DNA of 64,000 nucleotides from the NCBI RefSeq assembly GCF_023073355.1, contig NZ_JADPJI010000008.1, forward strand, positions 372,001-436,000, read 5' to 3'. This document shows, in pieces, positions 7,807 through 16,952 of the stretch (the first letter of the stretch is position 1; every line of letters starts with the position of its first letter). A program made the translations under genes and the position numbers. Under the pieces are notes generated by a model. That model was not told the origin of the DNA, did not search any database, and saw only the letters and a list, made by a program, of their open reading frames with translations. This DNA comes from Bradyrhizobium sp. 199. Its GTDB lineage: Bacteria; Pseudomonadota; Alphaproteobacteria; Rhizobiales; Xanthobacteraceae.

Positions 7807-9141
7807 TCATGGCCGCACGCTTGTCACCCGCCAGATCGTGCCGTTGCCATCTTCCGAAACCAGCAGCGATCCATCCTTCGCAACCGCTACCCCCACCGGC
7901 CTGCCCCACACTTCGCTATCACTCACCACAAACCCCGTGACGAAATCCTCATACTCCCCGGCCGGCTTGCCATCTCTCATGCGGATGCGGATCACCTTGT
8001 AGCCGGTTCGCTTCGACCGATTCCAGGAGCCGTGCTCGGCGGCGAAGGCGTCGCCCTGGTACTCGAGCGGAAACTGCGCGCCTTGATAAAACGTCATGCC
8101 GAGCGAGGCCGAATGCGGCTGAATCAGCACGTCCGGCACCGTCACCTTGTCCTTGAGGTCCGGCCGCGCGCCGGCGTGGCGCGGATCCTCGTTGCCGCCA
8201 ATATAGAACCAGGGCCAGCCGTAGAACGCCCCCTCCTTTACGCTGCTGACGTAATCGGGCACCAGATCGTCGCCGAGACCGTCGCGTTCGTTGGTCGAGC
8301 ACCAGGGCAGTCCGGTCTGCGGCTGGATCGCAAGGCCGACGCAATTGCGGATGCCGGTGGCGTAGATCTTGCGGTCCTTGCCGTCGGGGGTGAACGCAAG
8401 GACCGCGGCGCGCTCGGTCTCGCTGGCCCAGGTCGCGCCGAGCGGCTGCGCCTTCGACCAGGCCTCCATCCCGCCCGGCGGGGTGCCCATGCCTTCGGCG
8501 ACGTTGCTGAGCGAGCCGACCGATACCAGCATGCGCTTGTTGTCAGGCGTGAAGACGACGTCGCGGGTGGAATGGCCGCCGTCATGCGGCAGGCTTGCCA
8601 CGATCGTCTCGGCCTTGCCGCGCGCCTTGAGATCGCCGGCCTGATAGGGAAAGCGGACGACGCTGTCGGTGTTGGCGACATAGACCCATTGCGGATTGTC
8701 GCCATTCGGAAAGAAGGCGATGCCGAATGGCTGCCTCAACCCGGTCGCAAACACCTCGTTGGTCGCGACCTTGCCTCCCTCGCCTGCGCGCAGGACGCGG
8801 ATGCTGCCGGCCCGCGTCTCCGCAACAAACACGTCGCCGTTCGGCGCCACCCTGATGATGCGCGGCGCGCGCAGGCCTTCGGCGAAGAGCTCGATCCTGA
8901 ATCCTGCCGGCACCTGAAGCTCCGCGTCCGGCGGACGCGGCACCACGCGTGACGAACTCGCCACGGACCGCGTCGCTCCGGGCTTGATCAGATCCTGCGG
9001 CCGAATCAGCCTGACCGTACCAGGCTTGTCGGCCCGCCAATCGCCATAGGCATCCTTACCCTGGAGCACCGGCTCGGCCTTGGCGCCGGTCGCAACCAGC
9101 AGTCCCGCGGACATCGCTACAAACAATATTCTGCTTTTCAC
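7807..9141 (-). CDS. Sorbosone dehydrogenase family (PQQ-type beta-propeller) protein
   Basis: This 444-residue exported protein starts at a GTG with GGGAGG seven bases upstream and opens with the signal peptide VKSRILFVAMSAGLLVATG...AKA. The mature part is a soluble-glucose-dehydrogenase-like six-bladed propeller. It has LRAPRIIRVAPNGDVFVAE, TGLRQPFGIAFFPNG, HDGGHSTRDVVF, TGIRNCVGLAIQPQTG, AAEHGSWNRSKRTGYKV and GRPVGVAVAKDGSLLVSEDG. These blades carry the PQQ- and calcium-binding positions of sorbosone dehydrogenase relatives. It probably oxidises a sugar or aldehyde in the periplasm. No PQQ synthesis gene is nearby. An ATG 39 bases upstream is possible but lacks a ribosome-binding site and would spoil the signal peptide. 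Confidence 0.87.
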   Translation of the reverse strand: MKSRILFVAMSAGLLVATGAKAEPVLQGKDAYGDWRADKPGTVRLIRPQDLIKPGATRSVASSSRVVPRPPDAELQVPAGFRIELFAEGLRAPRIIRVAPNGDVFVAETRAGSIRVLRAGEGGKVATNEVFATGLRQPFGIAFFPNGDNPQWVYVANTDSVVRFPYQAGDLKARGKAETIVASLPHDGGHSTRDVVFTPDNKRMLVSVGSLSNVAEGMGTPPGGMEAWSKAQPLGATWASETERAAVLAFTPDGKDRKIYATGIRNCVGLAIQPQTGLPWCSTNERDGLGDDLVPDYVSSVKEGAFYGWPWFYIGGNEDPRHAGARPDLKDKVTVPDVLIQPHSASLGMTFYQGAQFPLEYQGDAFAAEHGSWNRSKRTGYKVIRIRMRDGKPAGEYEDFVTGFVVSDSEVWGRPVGVAVAKDGSLLVSEDGNGTIWRVTSVRP

Positions 9142-9343
9142 GTTGTCCTCCCGGACTGCAGTCTCGAACATTGACACCAATGCGGCAGGTCGAAGCGCTG
9201 CCGCATCCCACGTCAGCTGATGCCCGCACGATGTGCATCAGGCGCAACCCATCGTACTGGAAAACATCGTGGATAGGTGCGACACATTGGTAGAGCGGGG
9301 TTGCGGTCATCAAAGCTGCGGCATCGCTGTCGCAATTGTCGGG

Positions 9344-10540
9344 ATGATCATGTGGGGATCCATCATATCGGAATGGGCGAGCCTGCTACTCCGCTGGCTG
9401 CATGTGGTCGCCGCGATCGCCTGGATCGGCAGTTCCTTCTACTTCATTGCCCTCGATCTCGGCCTCCGATCAAGGAGTGACCTGCCCGACGGCGTGCAGG
9501 GCGAGGCCTGGCAGGTCCATGGCGGCGGCTTCTACCGGATCATGAAATATCTGGTGGCACCTAGCCAAATGCCGGACGAGCTGACCTGGTTCAAATGGGA
9601 GGCCTATACCACCTGGCTGTCCGGCTTCGCGTTGATGGTGGTGGTTTATTATCTCGAGGCCGATTTGTTTCTGGTCGACAGGTCGGTCCTCGACCTCACG
9701 TCATTCCAGGCCGGGCTGTTCAGCTTCTTTAGCCTCGCGCTGGCGTGGCTGCTCTATGAGGCCGCCTGCCGCACCGGGCTTGCGCAACGAGAGCTGCCCT
9801 TCGCCATCGGCGGCTATCTGTTCCTGGTCGCGCTGACCTATGCCTTCACCCATGTGCTGAGCGGACGCGGCGCCTTCAACCAGATCGGCGCGATCATCGG
9901 CACCATCATGGTCGCCAACGTCTTCGCGCTGATCATCCCGAACCAGAAAAAGATCGTGGCCAGCCTGATCGCGGGACAGGCGCCCGATCCGAAGCTCGGC
10001 AAGGCCAGCAAGGAGCGCTCGATCCATAATAATTATCTGACGCTCCCCGTGGTCGTGCTGATGATCAGCAATCACTATCCTCTGCTCTACGCCACCCGCT
10101 TCAACTGGATCATCGTCGCCATCATCCTGGCGCTCGGCCCCGTGATCCGGCACTTCTTCAACGAACGGCATGCCGGGCGCACATCGCCCTGGTGGGTGTG
10201 GGGCGTGGCGGCAATGGGTGTGGTCGCGATCCTCTTCCTCTCCGCGTCCGGCCCGCGCCAGGTGAAGACAGGCGCACTGCGGCCGCCGCCGACGCTCGCC
10301 AATGTCGAGGAGATCGTGACGTCCCGCTGCAGCATGTGCCACGCGGCCGAGCCGGTCTGGGCCGGCATCGTGACCGCGCCGAAGGGCATTTTGCTCGATG
10401 CGCCCGAGCACATCGATCGCAACATCCGCCTGATCGGCCGTGTCGCGGCCTGGTCCAGCGCGATGCCGCCGGGCAACATCACCGAAATGACCAGCGAGGA
10501 GCGTGCGATCCTTGCCGCCTATATCGAGCAGGCGCGCTGA
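9344..10540 (+). CDS. puuD: Membrane urate hydroxylase with C-terminal cytochrome c domain (PuuD type)
   Basis: The 398-residue protein has about eight membrane helices over residues 10-300, with PuuD features such as WLHVVAAIAWIGSSFYFIAL, HGGGFYRIMKYLVAPSQMP, WFKWEAYTTWLSGFAL and SNHYPLLYATRFNW. A class I cytochrome c domain follows, with the heme site CSMCH at residues 329-333 and a likely Met ligand in SSAMPPGN. Proteins of this family oxidise urate to 5-hydroxyisourate and feed electrons into the respiratory chain in place of the soluble uricase. No other purine-degradation gene is near. The start is uncertain: ATGs at 9344 and 9350 are both possible and an upstream GTG/TTG extension carries no signal. 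Confidence 0.88.
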   Translation: MIMWGSIISEWASLLLRWLHVVAAIAWIGSSFYFIALDLGLRSRSDLPDGVQGEAWQVHGGGFYRIMKYLVAPSQMPDELTWFKWEAYTTWLSGFALMVVVYYLEADLFLVDRSVLDLTSFQAGLFSFFSLALAWLLYEAACRTGLAQRELPFAIGGYLFLVALTYAFTHVLSGRGAFNQIGAIIGTIMVANVFALIIPNQKKIVASLIAGQAPDPKLGKASKERSIHNNYLTLPVVVLMISNHYPLLYATRFNWIIVAIILALGPVIRHFFNERHAGRTSPWWVWGVAAMGVVAILFLSASGPRQVKTGALRPPPTLANVEEIVTSRCSMCHAAEPVWAGIVTAPKGILLDAPEHIDRNIRLIGRVAAWSSAMPPGNITEMTSEERAILAAYIEQAR

Positions 10541-10687
10541 CGGCACGCGCGTCGAACCTGCATCTCGCGGAATGAAATTCCACATCGCCTGTCGATTAGA
10601 AAATGACTCGACCGCCTATCCGGCGTAGACAAGACCTCCGGTCGCCGGTGCGGCCTGAAGTCAGCTTGCATTCGCGGGGAAAGAACA

Positions 10688-11545
10688 GTGGCCCTCAACA
10701 ACGTCATCGGTATCGACCACGCCGTAATCATGGTGCAGGAGCTCGACAAGGCGGCCGAAAACTATCGGCGGCTCGGTTTCGCCGTCTCCCCGCGCGGCAC
10801 GCATAGTGCGCATATGGGCACCGGCAACTACACCATCATGTTCGACCCCGACTATATGGAGCTGCTTGGCGTGCTCGTGGCCACCGAGCACAACGCGCCG
10901 GCGCGCGCGTTCCTGGACAAGCGCGGCGAAGGTATCGAGCGCATCGCTTTCACCGCAGTCGATTCCGCCGCTGGCGCCGAGGAGATCCGCGCGCGTGGCC
11001 TGACGCCGATCGGCCCGACCGATTTCGAGCGGCCGGTGAGGCTGCCTGATGGCACCGTCTCGGCGGCAAAATTCCGCACCTTCATGTGGCCGACCGCGGA
11101 AGCGCCTGGCGGCGTGCGCATCTTCGCCTGTCAGCACAAGACCCGCGAAACGGTGTGGATTCCCGAACTCATGAAACACGCCAACGCAGCCAAGCGGATC
11201 AAGCAGACGCTGATCGCAACGCCCGATCCCGCACCGGAAGCCGCGCATCTGGGACGGCTGATCGACCGTGAGCCGAAGACCGAAGCCGATGGCGCGGTTA
11301 CGGTGCCCTCCGGCGGCGACCGCGCCGACTTCGTCTATTTGACGCTGGACCAGCTCGCCAGGCGCTATCCCGGCGTGCCGCTCGCCGGGCTGTCCGAGCG
11401 TGGCGGCGCGGGGTTGGTGCTCGTCAGCGCCGACCTCGCGGCAACCGAGAAGGCACTGGGCTCGGTGGCCGTGCGCAGTGGACCTGCGATCTGCGTGCCA
11501 CCCGCCAAGGCCAACGGCACCCTGCTCGCCTTCATTGCCAGCTGA
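10688..11545 (+). CDS. VOC family (glyoxalase-like) protein
   Basis: This 285-residue protein starts at a GTG with GGGGAAAG upstream. The N-terminal half is a vicinal-oxygen-chelate module: IGIDHAVIMVQELDKAAENY holds the first metal-type His, with an Asp/Glu-containing strand at NYTIMFDPDYMELLGV. The whole matches the glyoxalase-3-like (PF13468) layout, where a second degenerate module follows. The catalytic role is unknown; relatives are often annotated only as glyoxalase-like. It lies downstream of puuD by about 150 bases on the same strand and converges with the L,D-transpeptidase gene, only 25 bases away and with no obvious hairpin between. Confidence 0.8.
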   Translation: MALNNVIGIDHAVIMVQELDKAAENYRRLGFAVSPRGTHSAHMGTGNYTIMFDPDYMELLGVLVATEHNAPARAFLDKRGEGIERIAFTAVDSAAGAEEIRARGLTPIGPTDFERPVRLPDGTVSAAKFRTFMWPTAEAPGGVRIFACQHKTRETVWIPELMKHANAAKRIKQTLIATPDPAPEAAHLGRLIDREPKTEADGAVTVPSGGDRADFVYLTLDQLARRYPGVPLAGLSERGGAGLVLVSADLAATEKALGSVAVRSGPAICVPPAKANGTLLAFIAS

Positions 11546-11570
11546 TTTGAACCAATTCTTCAACGCCTGC

Positions 11571-12611
11571 TTATCCAGCGGCCTTAGGGCGCTTGCCGGC
11601 CGCCTTGCCTTGCTGCTGCGAGGAAGATTCCGTCGGCGCATCGAGGAAGACGACGGGCGTGCCGCGCTTGACGTTCTCGCCGATCACGCGCACGTCCCAA
11701 TTGGTCAACCGGATGCAGCCGTGTGAGGCGGATTTGCTGACCTTGTCCGGCTCCGCCGTCCCGTGAATGCCGTAGCCCTGCGCCGACAGCCCGATCCAGT
11801 ACGATCCCACGGGGTTGTTGGGACCGGGCTTGATCTCAAATGGCCTTTTGGATTTTACGCTCTTGAACTTGTACTCCGGATTGTAGTGGTAGGTCGGCTG
11901 CTCATGGGTGCCGGTGACCTTCAGCGTCCCCGCCGGCGTCGGACGATCCGGGTTGCCGATTGACGCCGGATAGAACGCGACCAGACGACCGGAGGCCTGG
12001 TAAGCCTTCAGCGTCGCGTGCGTCTTGTCGATCTCGATCCGGACGATGCGCGGAAGCTCCCGTCGCACCGGCAAATTGGCCACGACAATTGTCTCGCCGG
12101 CTTTGTCGAACGCCTTTCCCGGATTGAGCTCCTTCAACAGCTCTTCGCTCATGTGAAATTTTTCCGCGAGCCCTTCGAGCGGACTGGTGTAGCTCAGCGC
12201 CTCCAGCGACTTCATGTCATCGAGCCTGGCCGGCAGCTTCTTGAGGAATGGTCCCTTCACATCTGCGTCGGTGATCTTGTAGTCGACGAGGACAGGACCT
12301 TCGCTCGCTGCGTTCAGCTTGTCCCAGAGTTCAGGGGCGATCGTCTTGTCGAATCCGACACCGTTCTGCTCGGCAAACGCCTTGAGCGCCTTCTGCGCGT
12401 TTTCGCCGAGCTTGCCGTCGATCTGGCCGGGAGAGAATTGCGCACGGTCGAGCAAAATCTGAAGCTTCGTCACCGGCGCGGTGATCTTGTCCGCAGCCGG
12501 CTGCTTTTCGGGACGCGCGGCGTCGTTCACCGCTCTCGCATCGAGATTGCCTGCGAGCGCCGGGCAAATGAACCACAGCGACATCACCGCGCTAAGCATC
12601 CATCGCATCAT
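11571..12611 (-). CDS. L,D-transpeptidase (YkuD) with peptidoglycan-binding domain
   Basis: A 346-residue exported cell-wall enzyme. After a signal peptide (about residues 1-21, LSAVMSLWFICPALAG) comes a PG_binding_1 domain (LQILLDRAQFSPGQIDGKLG, about residues 50-105) and a LysM-like stretch (LEGLAEKFHMSEELLKELNP). The YkuD domain follows, with IHGTAEPDKV and the catalytic SHGCIRLTNWD; C299 is the nucleophile. The C-terminal tail is Gln/Lys-rich and disordered. It would form 3-3 crosslinks or attach proteins to peptidoglycan. GGGACGATC before the ATG at 12611 supports this start; longer upstream extensions lack a signal sequence. Confidence 0.92.
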   Translation of the reverse strand: MMRWMLSAVMSLWFICPALAGNLDARAVNDAARPEKQPAADKITAPVTKLQILLDRAQFSPGQIDGKLGENAQKALKAFAEQNGVGFDKTIAPELWDKLNAASEGPVLVDYKITDADVKGPFLKKLPARLDDMKSLEALSYTSPLEGLAEKFHMSEELLKELNPGKAFDKAGETIVVANLPVRRELPRIVRIEIDKTHATLKAYQASGRLVAFYPASIGNPDRPTPAGTLKVTGTHEQPTYHYNPEYKFKSVKSKRPFEIKPGPNNPVGSYWIGLSAQGYGIHGTAEPDKVSKSASHGCIRLTNWDVRVIGENVKRGTPVVFLDAPTESSSQQQGKAAGKRPKAAG

Positions 12612-12784
12612 GATCGTCCCAAACAATGATCCAAAAATCCGCGGGCAGTTTATCTTTGGGAACACCGTAGTAACACCGAAGGAACCGACCAGACCGCAGC
12701 TTTGCCGCAATCGGAAGGTTAAGAACTTCCTATCGCCGGCTCATCGCTGGCCGTTCATCCCACCGTTCGAGGTTGTCCCAGCAA

Positions 12785-13747
12785 ATGCGATTCGTCGTCG
12801 CGGCTTGCGCCGCGTTCCTGATTCTGATGTGCGACCTCGATCCGTCGGCATCGCGGCAAACATCAACTATCGAAACCGCCGTTCTCAAGAACACTCATGC
12901 CTCGTCACTTGTTCCTGTGGTCGAGCTCTTCCTTGCCAGCGTGCAGGCCATCGAGCTCGCCAACGCACGCGCGGCTTATGAGGAAACCATCGAGCCGCCG
13001 CGCGCGGCCGAACCTGTCGCCGAGGGGCCGGTTTCACCGACGGACAAATTCTGCCGCGCGCTTCGCGCGGCTGCCGAGGCCAGTGGCATTCCCGTGCCCT
13101 TCTTTGCTCGCCTGCTGTGGCAGGAGAGCCGCTTCAAATCCAACGAGGTCAGCCACGCCGGCGCGCAGGGCGTGGCGCAGTTCATGCCCGGAACCGCCGC
13201 CGAAGTCGGGCTCGACGATCCCTTCGATCCGATGAAGGCGCTGCCGGCATCGGCGAAGTTCCTGCGCAAGCTGCGCGATGATTTCGGCAATCTCGGTCTG
13301 GCGGCGGCAGCATATAATGCCGGCCCCGGCCGCATTCAGAAGTGGCTTTCCAGAGAGAGCGAGCTGCCGCGAGAGACGCGCGACTATGTCCGCATCATCA
13401 CCGGCACCAGGGCCGAGGACTGGACCGAGCGCTCCGAGGCGCTTGCGATCCGGATCGACCTGCCGCGCGAAGCGCCCTGCGAAGGTTTTGGCAGTCTCTC
13501 CAAGACAAAGGACGTGGCCTGGGTTCCGGTCAACCTGACGCCCTCGGCCGCCAGCATCATTCGCAAGGCCGAACAGCTCGCTGCGCGCCAACCGACGAAC
13601 CGCGCGCGCAAGCGGTTCGCGATTATGCTTCGGAAGAATGCCACGCCCCATGGCAAGGCACACAGCATGATCGCGGCGCGCGCGGCCGGCAAGAGCGCGA
13701 AGGCCCGCGCCGTTCGCCTCGCATCACGCGAACGGCCGTCGGGTTAA
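12785..13747 (+). CDS. Lytic transglycosylase (SLT domain)
   Basis: A 320-residue exported peptidoglycan lyase. The N-terminal hydrophobic stretch (RFVVAACAAFLILMC) is a signal peptide that could be processed as a lipoprotein. The SLT domain covers about residues 85-200, with the catalytic Glu114 in LLWQESRFKSNEVSHAGAQG, then GVAQFMPGTA and the AAAYNAGPGRIQKWL motif. The C-terminal 80 residues are basic and Ala-rich (KKGR-type tail) and may bind the wall. It is divergent from the L,D-transpeptidase gene with about 170 bases between, so the two wall enzymes may share control. The ATG at 12785 is favoured over the TTG at 12773 because of the spacing to CGAGG. Confidence 0.9.
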   Translation: MRFVVAACAAFLILMCDLDPSASRQTSTIETAVLKNTHASSLVPVVELFLASVQAIELANARAAYEETIEPPRAAEPVAEGPVSPTDKFCRALRAAAEASGIPVPFFARLLWQESRFKSNEVSHAGAQGVAQFMPGTAAEVGLDDPFDPMKALPASAKFLRKLRDDFGNLGLAAAAYNAGPGRIQKWLSRESELPRETRDYVRIITGTRAEDWTERSEALAIRIDLPREAPCEGFGSLSKTKDVAWVPVNLTPSAASIIRKAEQLAARQPTNRARKRFAIMLRKNATPHGKAHSMIAARAAGKSAKARAVRLASRERPSG

Positions 13748-13751
13748 ATGT

Positions 13752-13779
13752 TCGGAGCCACCCGCTTGAGTGGCTCCGA
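13752..13779. terminator. Hairpin terminator between converging genes
   Basis: TCGGAGCCAC (13752-13761) pairs perfectly with GTGGCTCCGA (13770-13779) around an 8-base loop. It lies between the stop of the transglycosylase gene and the stop of the converging DUF1236 gene, so it can serve both directions. Confidence 0.7.
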
Positions 13780-13791
13780 CATCTATTCCCG

Positions 13792-14919
13792 CTAGTCGAT
13801 CTCCTCGATCACGCGACGCTCGCCGGGTTCAATGACGTAGGTCCGGCTGTCGCGGTGGATGTAGCGGTATTCCCGCAAGTCAGGCGCGTCCCGATAGACC
13901 GTGCTCGGGAATTCCTCCACCTCCACGCTCTCGGGCACACGGTCGCCGACGCGGATACCGGTGCGTGCCGTAGTCCCGGTGGTCCGCGCCTCGCTGCGCT
14001 CTTCGGTGCGGGTCTTCGCGTGCCTGCGGATCACGTCGCGATCGCGATCGGAGAACTTGCTGGCACTGCGCTCGCGCGTGGTCGTCGTCGTTGTCGCGGT
14101 GGATTGCCCCGAATACGGCAGCACCGTCACGATCTTGTACGTGGCCGGATCGACCACGACGACCTGATCCTTCACCAGCGCAAAGCTGTAGCCGCGATAT
14201 TGCGGCACGATCTCGACGACGTCTGGCGGCAGTGTCGAGAGCTGTACGTCGCGCGGCACCACGGTGCCGACATTCAGCGAGAAATTAACGCTGGTCACGG
14301 GCCGGACATTCAGGCGCGAGATCGAGGTGCTGATCCTGGTCTCCTGCTGCCGGTTGAGGTTGACGTCGGTCTGGGCGGCCGCCTGTGAATTGGTCCCGGT
14401 ACGCTCGCCCTGGGCCTGATTGCTGACGGGCGCATTCGGCGCCTGCTGAGCCTGGTTGGTTCCGGATGCAGCGGGCGCCTGCTGGGCCTGATTGCTGTTG
14501 GCCGGCGGCGGATTGGACCGATCCTGCGCCTGGTTCGTGTTCGCCGGCGGGGGATTGGTGCTCTGCTGGGTCGTGGGCGGGTTGCCGGCCGTGTTCGAGC
14601 TTGCCGTTCCGCTCTGCGGCCGCGAATTGTCCGTGCTGTTGGCGGCATTGTTGGATGTGCCGGATCCGGAATTGGCAGCCCCGGATGAGGGCGCGGTGCT
14701 CTGCGTCGTCTGGGCCGAGTTTCCTGTCGCCGGTGATTGCTGCGGCTGCGATGTGGTCTGCTGCTTGTCAGCCGCAGACGGCGCAGCGGTGGACGGCGCC
14801 GTGGAATTTGATTGGGATTGCGGTGTCTGATCGGGCTTCGTGGTCGTGCTGGGCGATTGCGCAAAGGCGCCGTTCGCCAGCACCAGCCCTAATGCGGTGG
14901 TTGCCAACAGGCGGATCAT
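13792..14919 (-). CDS. DUF1236 domain protein with long low-complexity linker
   Basis: This 375-residue secreted protein opens with the signal peptide MIRLLATTALGLVLANGAFA. Residues 21-180 are Gln/Asn/Pro/Thr/Ser-rich and nearly repetitive, with repeated phrases such as NPPPAN-NQAQ and APxSNQAQ. The C-terminal half carries two DUF1236-like units: VPRDVQLSTLPPDVVEIVPQ followed by GYSFALVKDQVVVVDPATYK, and a second ending YRYIHRDSRTYVIEPGERRV. DUF1236 proteins are common in Rhizobiales and have no known function. The linker suggests an extended stalk in the envelope. The linker is translated in only one sensible frame, and antisense frames here are not real genes. Confidence 0.88.
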   Translation of the reverse strand: MIRLLATTALGLVLANGAFAQSPSTTTKPDQTPQSQSNSTAPSTAAPSAADKQQTTSQPQQSPATGNSAQTTQSTAPSSGAANSGSGTSNNAANSTDNSRPQSGTASSNTAGNPPTTQQSTNPPPANTNQAQDRSNPPPANSNQAQQAPAASGTNQAQQAPNAPVSNQAQGERTGTNSQAAAQTDVNLNRQQETRISTSISRLNVRPVTSVNFSLNVGTVVPRDVQLSTLPPDVVEIVPQYRGYSFALVKDQVVVVDPATYKIVTVLPYSGQSTATTTTTTRERSASKFSDRDRDVIRRHAKTRTEERSEARTTGTTARTGIRVGDRVPESVEVEEFPSTVYRDAPDLREYRYIHRDSRTYVIEPGERRVIEEID

Positions 14920-15026
14920 GGTTCACTCCCTTTTATCAGATGAACGTTGGCTACTAACCTGCCCTAAAACGGCCGGTTCCACTTTTTCCCGATAGAAAGG
15001 CGAACCGCTTCCGCCCGGAACCTGCA

Positions 15027-15488
15027 ATGCCATCGAAGAGTGCCGGGATCATCGCCTATCGCAAGCGCCGGACGCTCGAGGTTCTCCTCGTTCATCCCGG
15101 AGGGCCGTTTTGGCGCAACAAGGATCTCGGCGCATGGTCGATCCCGAAGGGCGAGTATGCGGAGGGAGAAGATGCAGAGACTGCCGCACGGCGTGAATTC
15201 GCCGAAGAGCTTGGGCTTGAGCTGTCCCAGCCGCTGACCGCGCTGGGTCAGGTCAAGCAGCGCGGCGGCAAGCTCGTCACTGCATTCGCGGCCGAGCTCG
15301 AGGTCGACGTGCGCAGCGTTCGCAGCAATACGTTCGAGATGGAATGGCCGCCACGGAGCGGAAAACGGCAAGTTTTCCCGGAGGTCGATCGTGCCGACTG
15401 GTTCACGCTCGAAGTGGCGCGGGACAAGATCAACGCAGGACAACGCCCGCTGCTCGATCGGCTGGAGCAGCTGGCGGGCGGCGAATAG
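15027..15488 (+). CDS. Nudix hydrolase
   Basis: A 153-residue single-domain protein. The Nudix box GX5EX7REUXEEXGU is complete at residues 42-64 (GEYAEGEDAETAARREFAEE plus LGL), so it should hydrolyse a nucleoside diphosphate linked to another moiety with Mg. SAGIIAYRKRRTLEVLLVHP at the N-terminus and the WPPRSGKRQVFPEVDRADWF region are typical of the NTP-pyrophosphohydrolase group related to E. coli YfaO/diadenosine hydrolases. The substrate cannot be assigned. It is divergent from the DUF1236 gene and converges with the TctC gene, 33 bases away. Confidence 0.9.
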   Translation: MPSKSAGIIAYRKRRTLEVLLVHPGGPFWRNKDLGAWSIPKGEYAEGEDAETAARREFAEELGLELSQPLTALGQVKQRGGKLVTAFAAELEVDVRSVRSNTFEMEWPPRSGKRQVFPEVDRADWFTLEVARDKINAGQRPLLDRLEQLAGGE

Positions 15489-15521
15489 CGCCTCGTTCCT
15501 GCTTGCGCTCGCCGACCACTC

Positions 15522-16505
15522 TCACTCCGCCTTGATGTTCGCCGCCGCGACGACTTCGGCGAGCTCCCTGGTCTCCTTCGCGATCTTGGCCGCGTAATCG
15601 GCCGGGCTGAGCACGCTGACCACACCCTGCGAGCCGAGCTTCTCCTCGACCACCGGATCCTTGGCGGCCGCGACAATCTCCCGGTGCAGCGTCTCCAGGA
15701 TCGGCGCCGGCGTCGACTTCGGCATGAAGAAGCCGACCCAGAACGAGATGTCGAAGCCGGGGTAGCCCGCTTCCGCCACGGTCGGCACATCGGGCAGCGC
15801 CGGCAGCCGGTCGGCCGACGAGACCGCGAGCGCGCGCAGCTTGCCGGCCTTCACCAGTGGCACGGCGGAGAGCGGATCGAACACCGCCAGCACCTCCTGC
15901 GCGAGAATGCCGACCTCGGCGGCCGAACCGCCCCGATAAGGCACGTGGATCATCTTGATCCCGGCCTTCTCGCTGAGCAGCTCCATGGCGAGATGGGCAA
16001 GGTTGCCGTTGCCGCCCGAGCCGTAAGCCAGCGCACCGGGCGTGGCCTTTGCAGCGGCGACGAGATCGGCCATGGTCTTGATATCGGCCGTCTTGGGATT
16101 CTCCGGATTGACCACGAGCACGAGCGGCGCCGACACGACGGTGGTGAGCGGCGCGAAGTCGCCTTGCGGGTCGTAGCGGATGTCCTTGAACAGCGTCTTG
16201 TTGAGCGTGATGGTGGACGAGTTGCAGGCGAGCATGGTGTAGCCGTCGCCTTCCGCACGCGCGACGCCCTCGGCGGCGATCATGCCGTTGGCGCCGGCGC
16301 GGTTCTCGACCACGAAGGGCTGCCCGAGCTTGCTGCCCAAGCGATCACCGATGAGGCGCGCGACGACATCGACCGGACCGCCGGCGCTGAAGCCGACCAT
16401 GACCTTGACCGGCCGCACCGGGTATTTCTGTGCGATGGCCTGCGTCGACAGCGCAGAGGCGCACAATCCGGCGATGACTGCCAGCAGGCGGGCGGTTCGT
16501 TGCAT
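15522..16505 (-). CDS. TctC/Bug family tripartite tricarboxylate transporter binding protein (orphan)
   Basis: A 327-residue periplasmic binding protein with signal peptide MQRTARLLAVIAGLCASALS...AIA. It has the Bug-family marks PVKVMVGFSAGGPVDVVAR, VVENRAGANG near residue 65, YGSGGNGNLAHLAMELL and VPYRGGSAAEVGILA. Such proteins bind carboxylates through two water molecules in the loops after these motifs. No TctA or TctB membrane gene is adjacent, which is usual for the many orphan Bug proteins of this bacterial group; it may share membrane parts encoded elsewhere or act as a sensor. The ligand is unknown. Confidence 0.9.
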   Translation of the reverse strand: MQRTARLLAVIAGLCASALSTQAIAQKYPVRPVKVMVGFSAGGPVDVVARLIGDRLGSKLGQPFVVENRAGANGMIAAEGVARAEGDGYTMLACNSSTITLNKTLFKDIRYDPQGDFAPLTTVVSAPLVLVVNPENPKTADIKTMADLVAAAKATPGALAYGSGGNGNLAHLAMELLSEKAGIKMIHVPYRGGSAAEVGILAQEVLAVFDPLSAVPLVKAGKLRALAVSSADRLPALPDVPTVAEAGYPGFDISFWVGFFMPKSTPAPILETLHREIVAAAKDPVVEEKLGSQGVVSVLSPADYAAKIAKETRELAEVVAAANIKAE

Positions 16506-16952
16506 TGGCTCTCTCCCCAGACCTCATCGCGTCGCTTGTGCATGCTTGTTGGTGCGACGGGTGTGGAAATCATGAATAGCGGCCGCGCCGGATTTCGCAA
16601 TCGCGTTTCCGCGGAGGCAATTCCGCCGCACGGCAGGTGCGGGCCGCACCGAAACAAAAGCGCGAAAACAACCCCATGCACAGTAGCCGGCCCCTGTCGA
16701 AACAAGGGCTTACGCAACGCATTGATTTCGGACTTTCGAAATTCAATTTGACTCGTCGGGCAACACACTGGCATATTGGCACCATCGCGACATTCAACCC
16801 TCGTCTATTTCGCCCGTCCATGGGACGAGACGAAGCGGATTCGCGTAAGCCCCTCATCAACATCTGAAAAATCGCAAGCGCCGCACGGCAGGTGCGCGGG
16901 CCGGCCTCGCACCGCGAGCCCTCGCGCCTGCACGGCCCAAGGAGACATCGAC
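16506..16952. other. Intergenic region with 17-bp direct repeats
   Basis: These 447 bases hold no convincing gene. The 17-mer GCCGCACGGCAGGTGCG occurs at 16625-16641 and again at 16880-16896; each copy contains a small hairpin (GCAC-GGCAG-GTGC). Between them is TTGACTCGTCGGGCAACACA (from 16748), which resembles a short sequence often seen in Bradyrhizobium intergenic repeats. An open frame through the second half (from 16776) has poor coding character and is only the upstream extension of the next gene. Confidence 0.4.
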
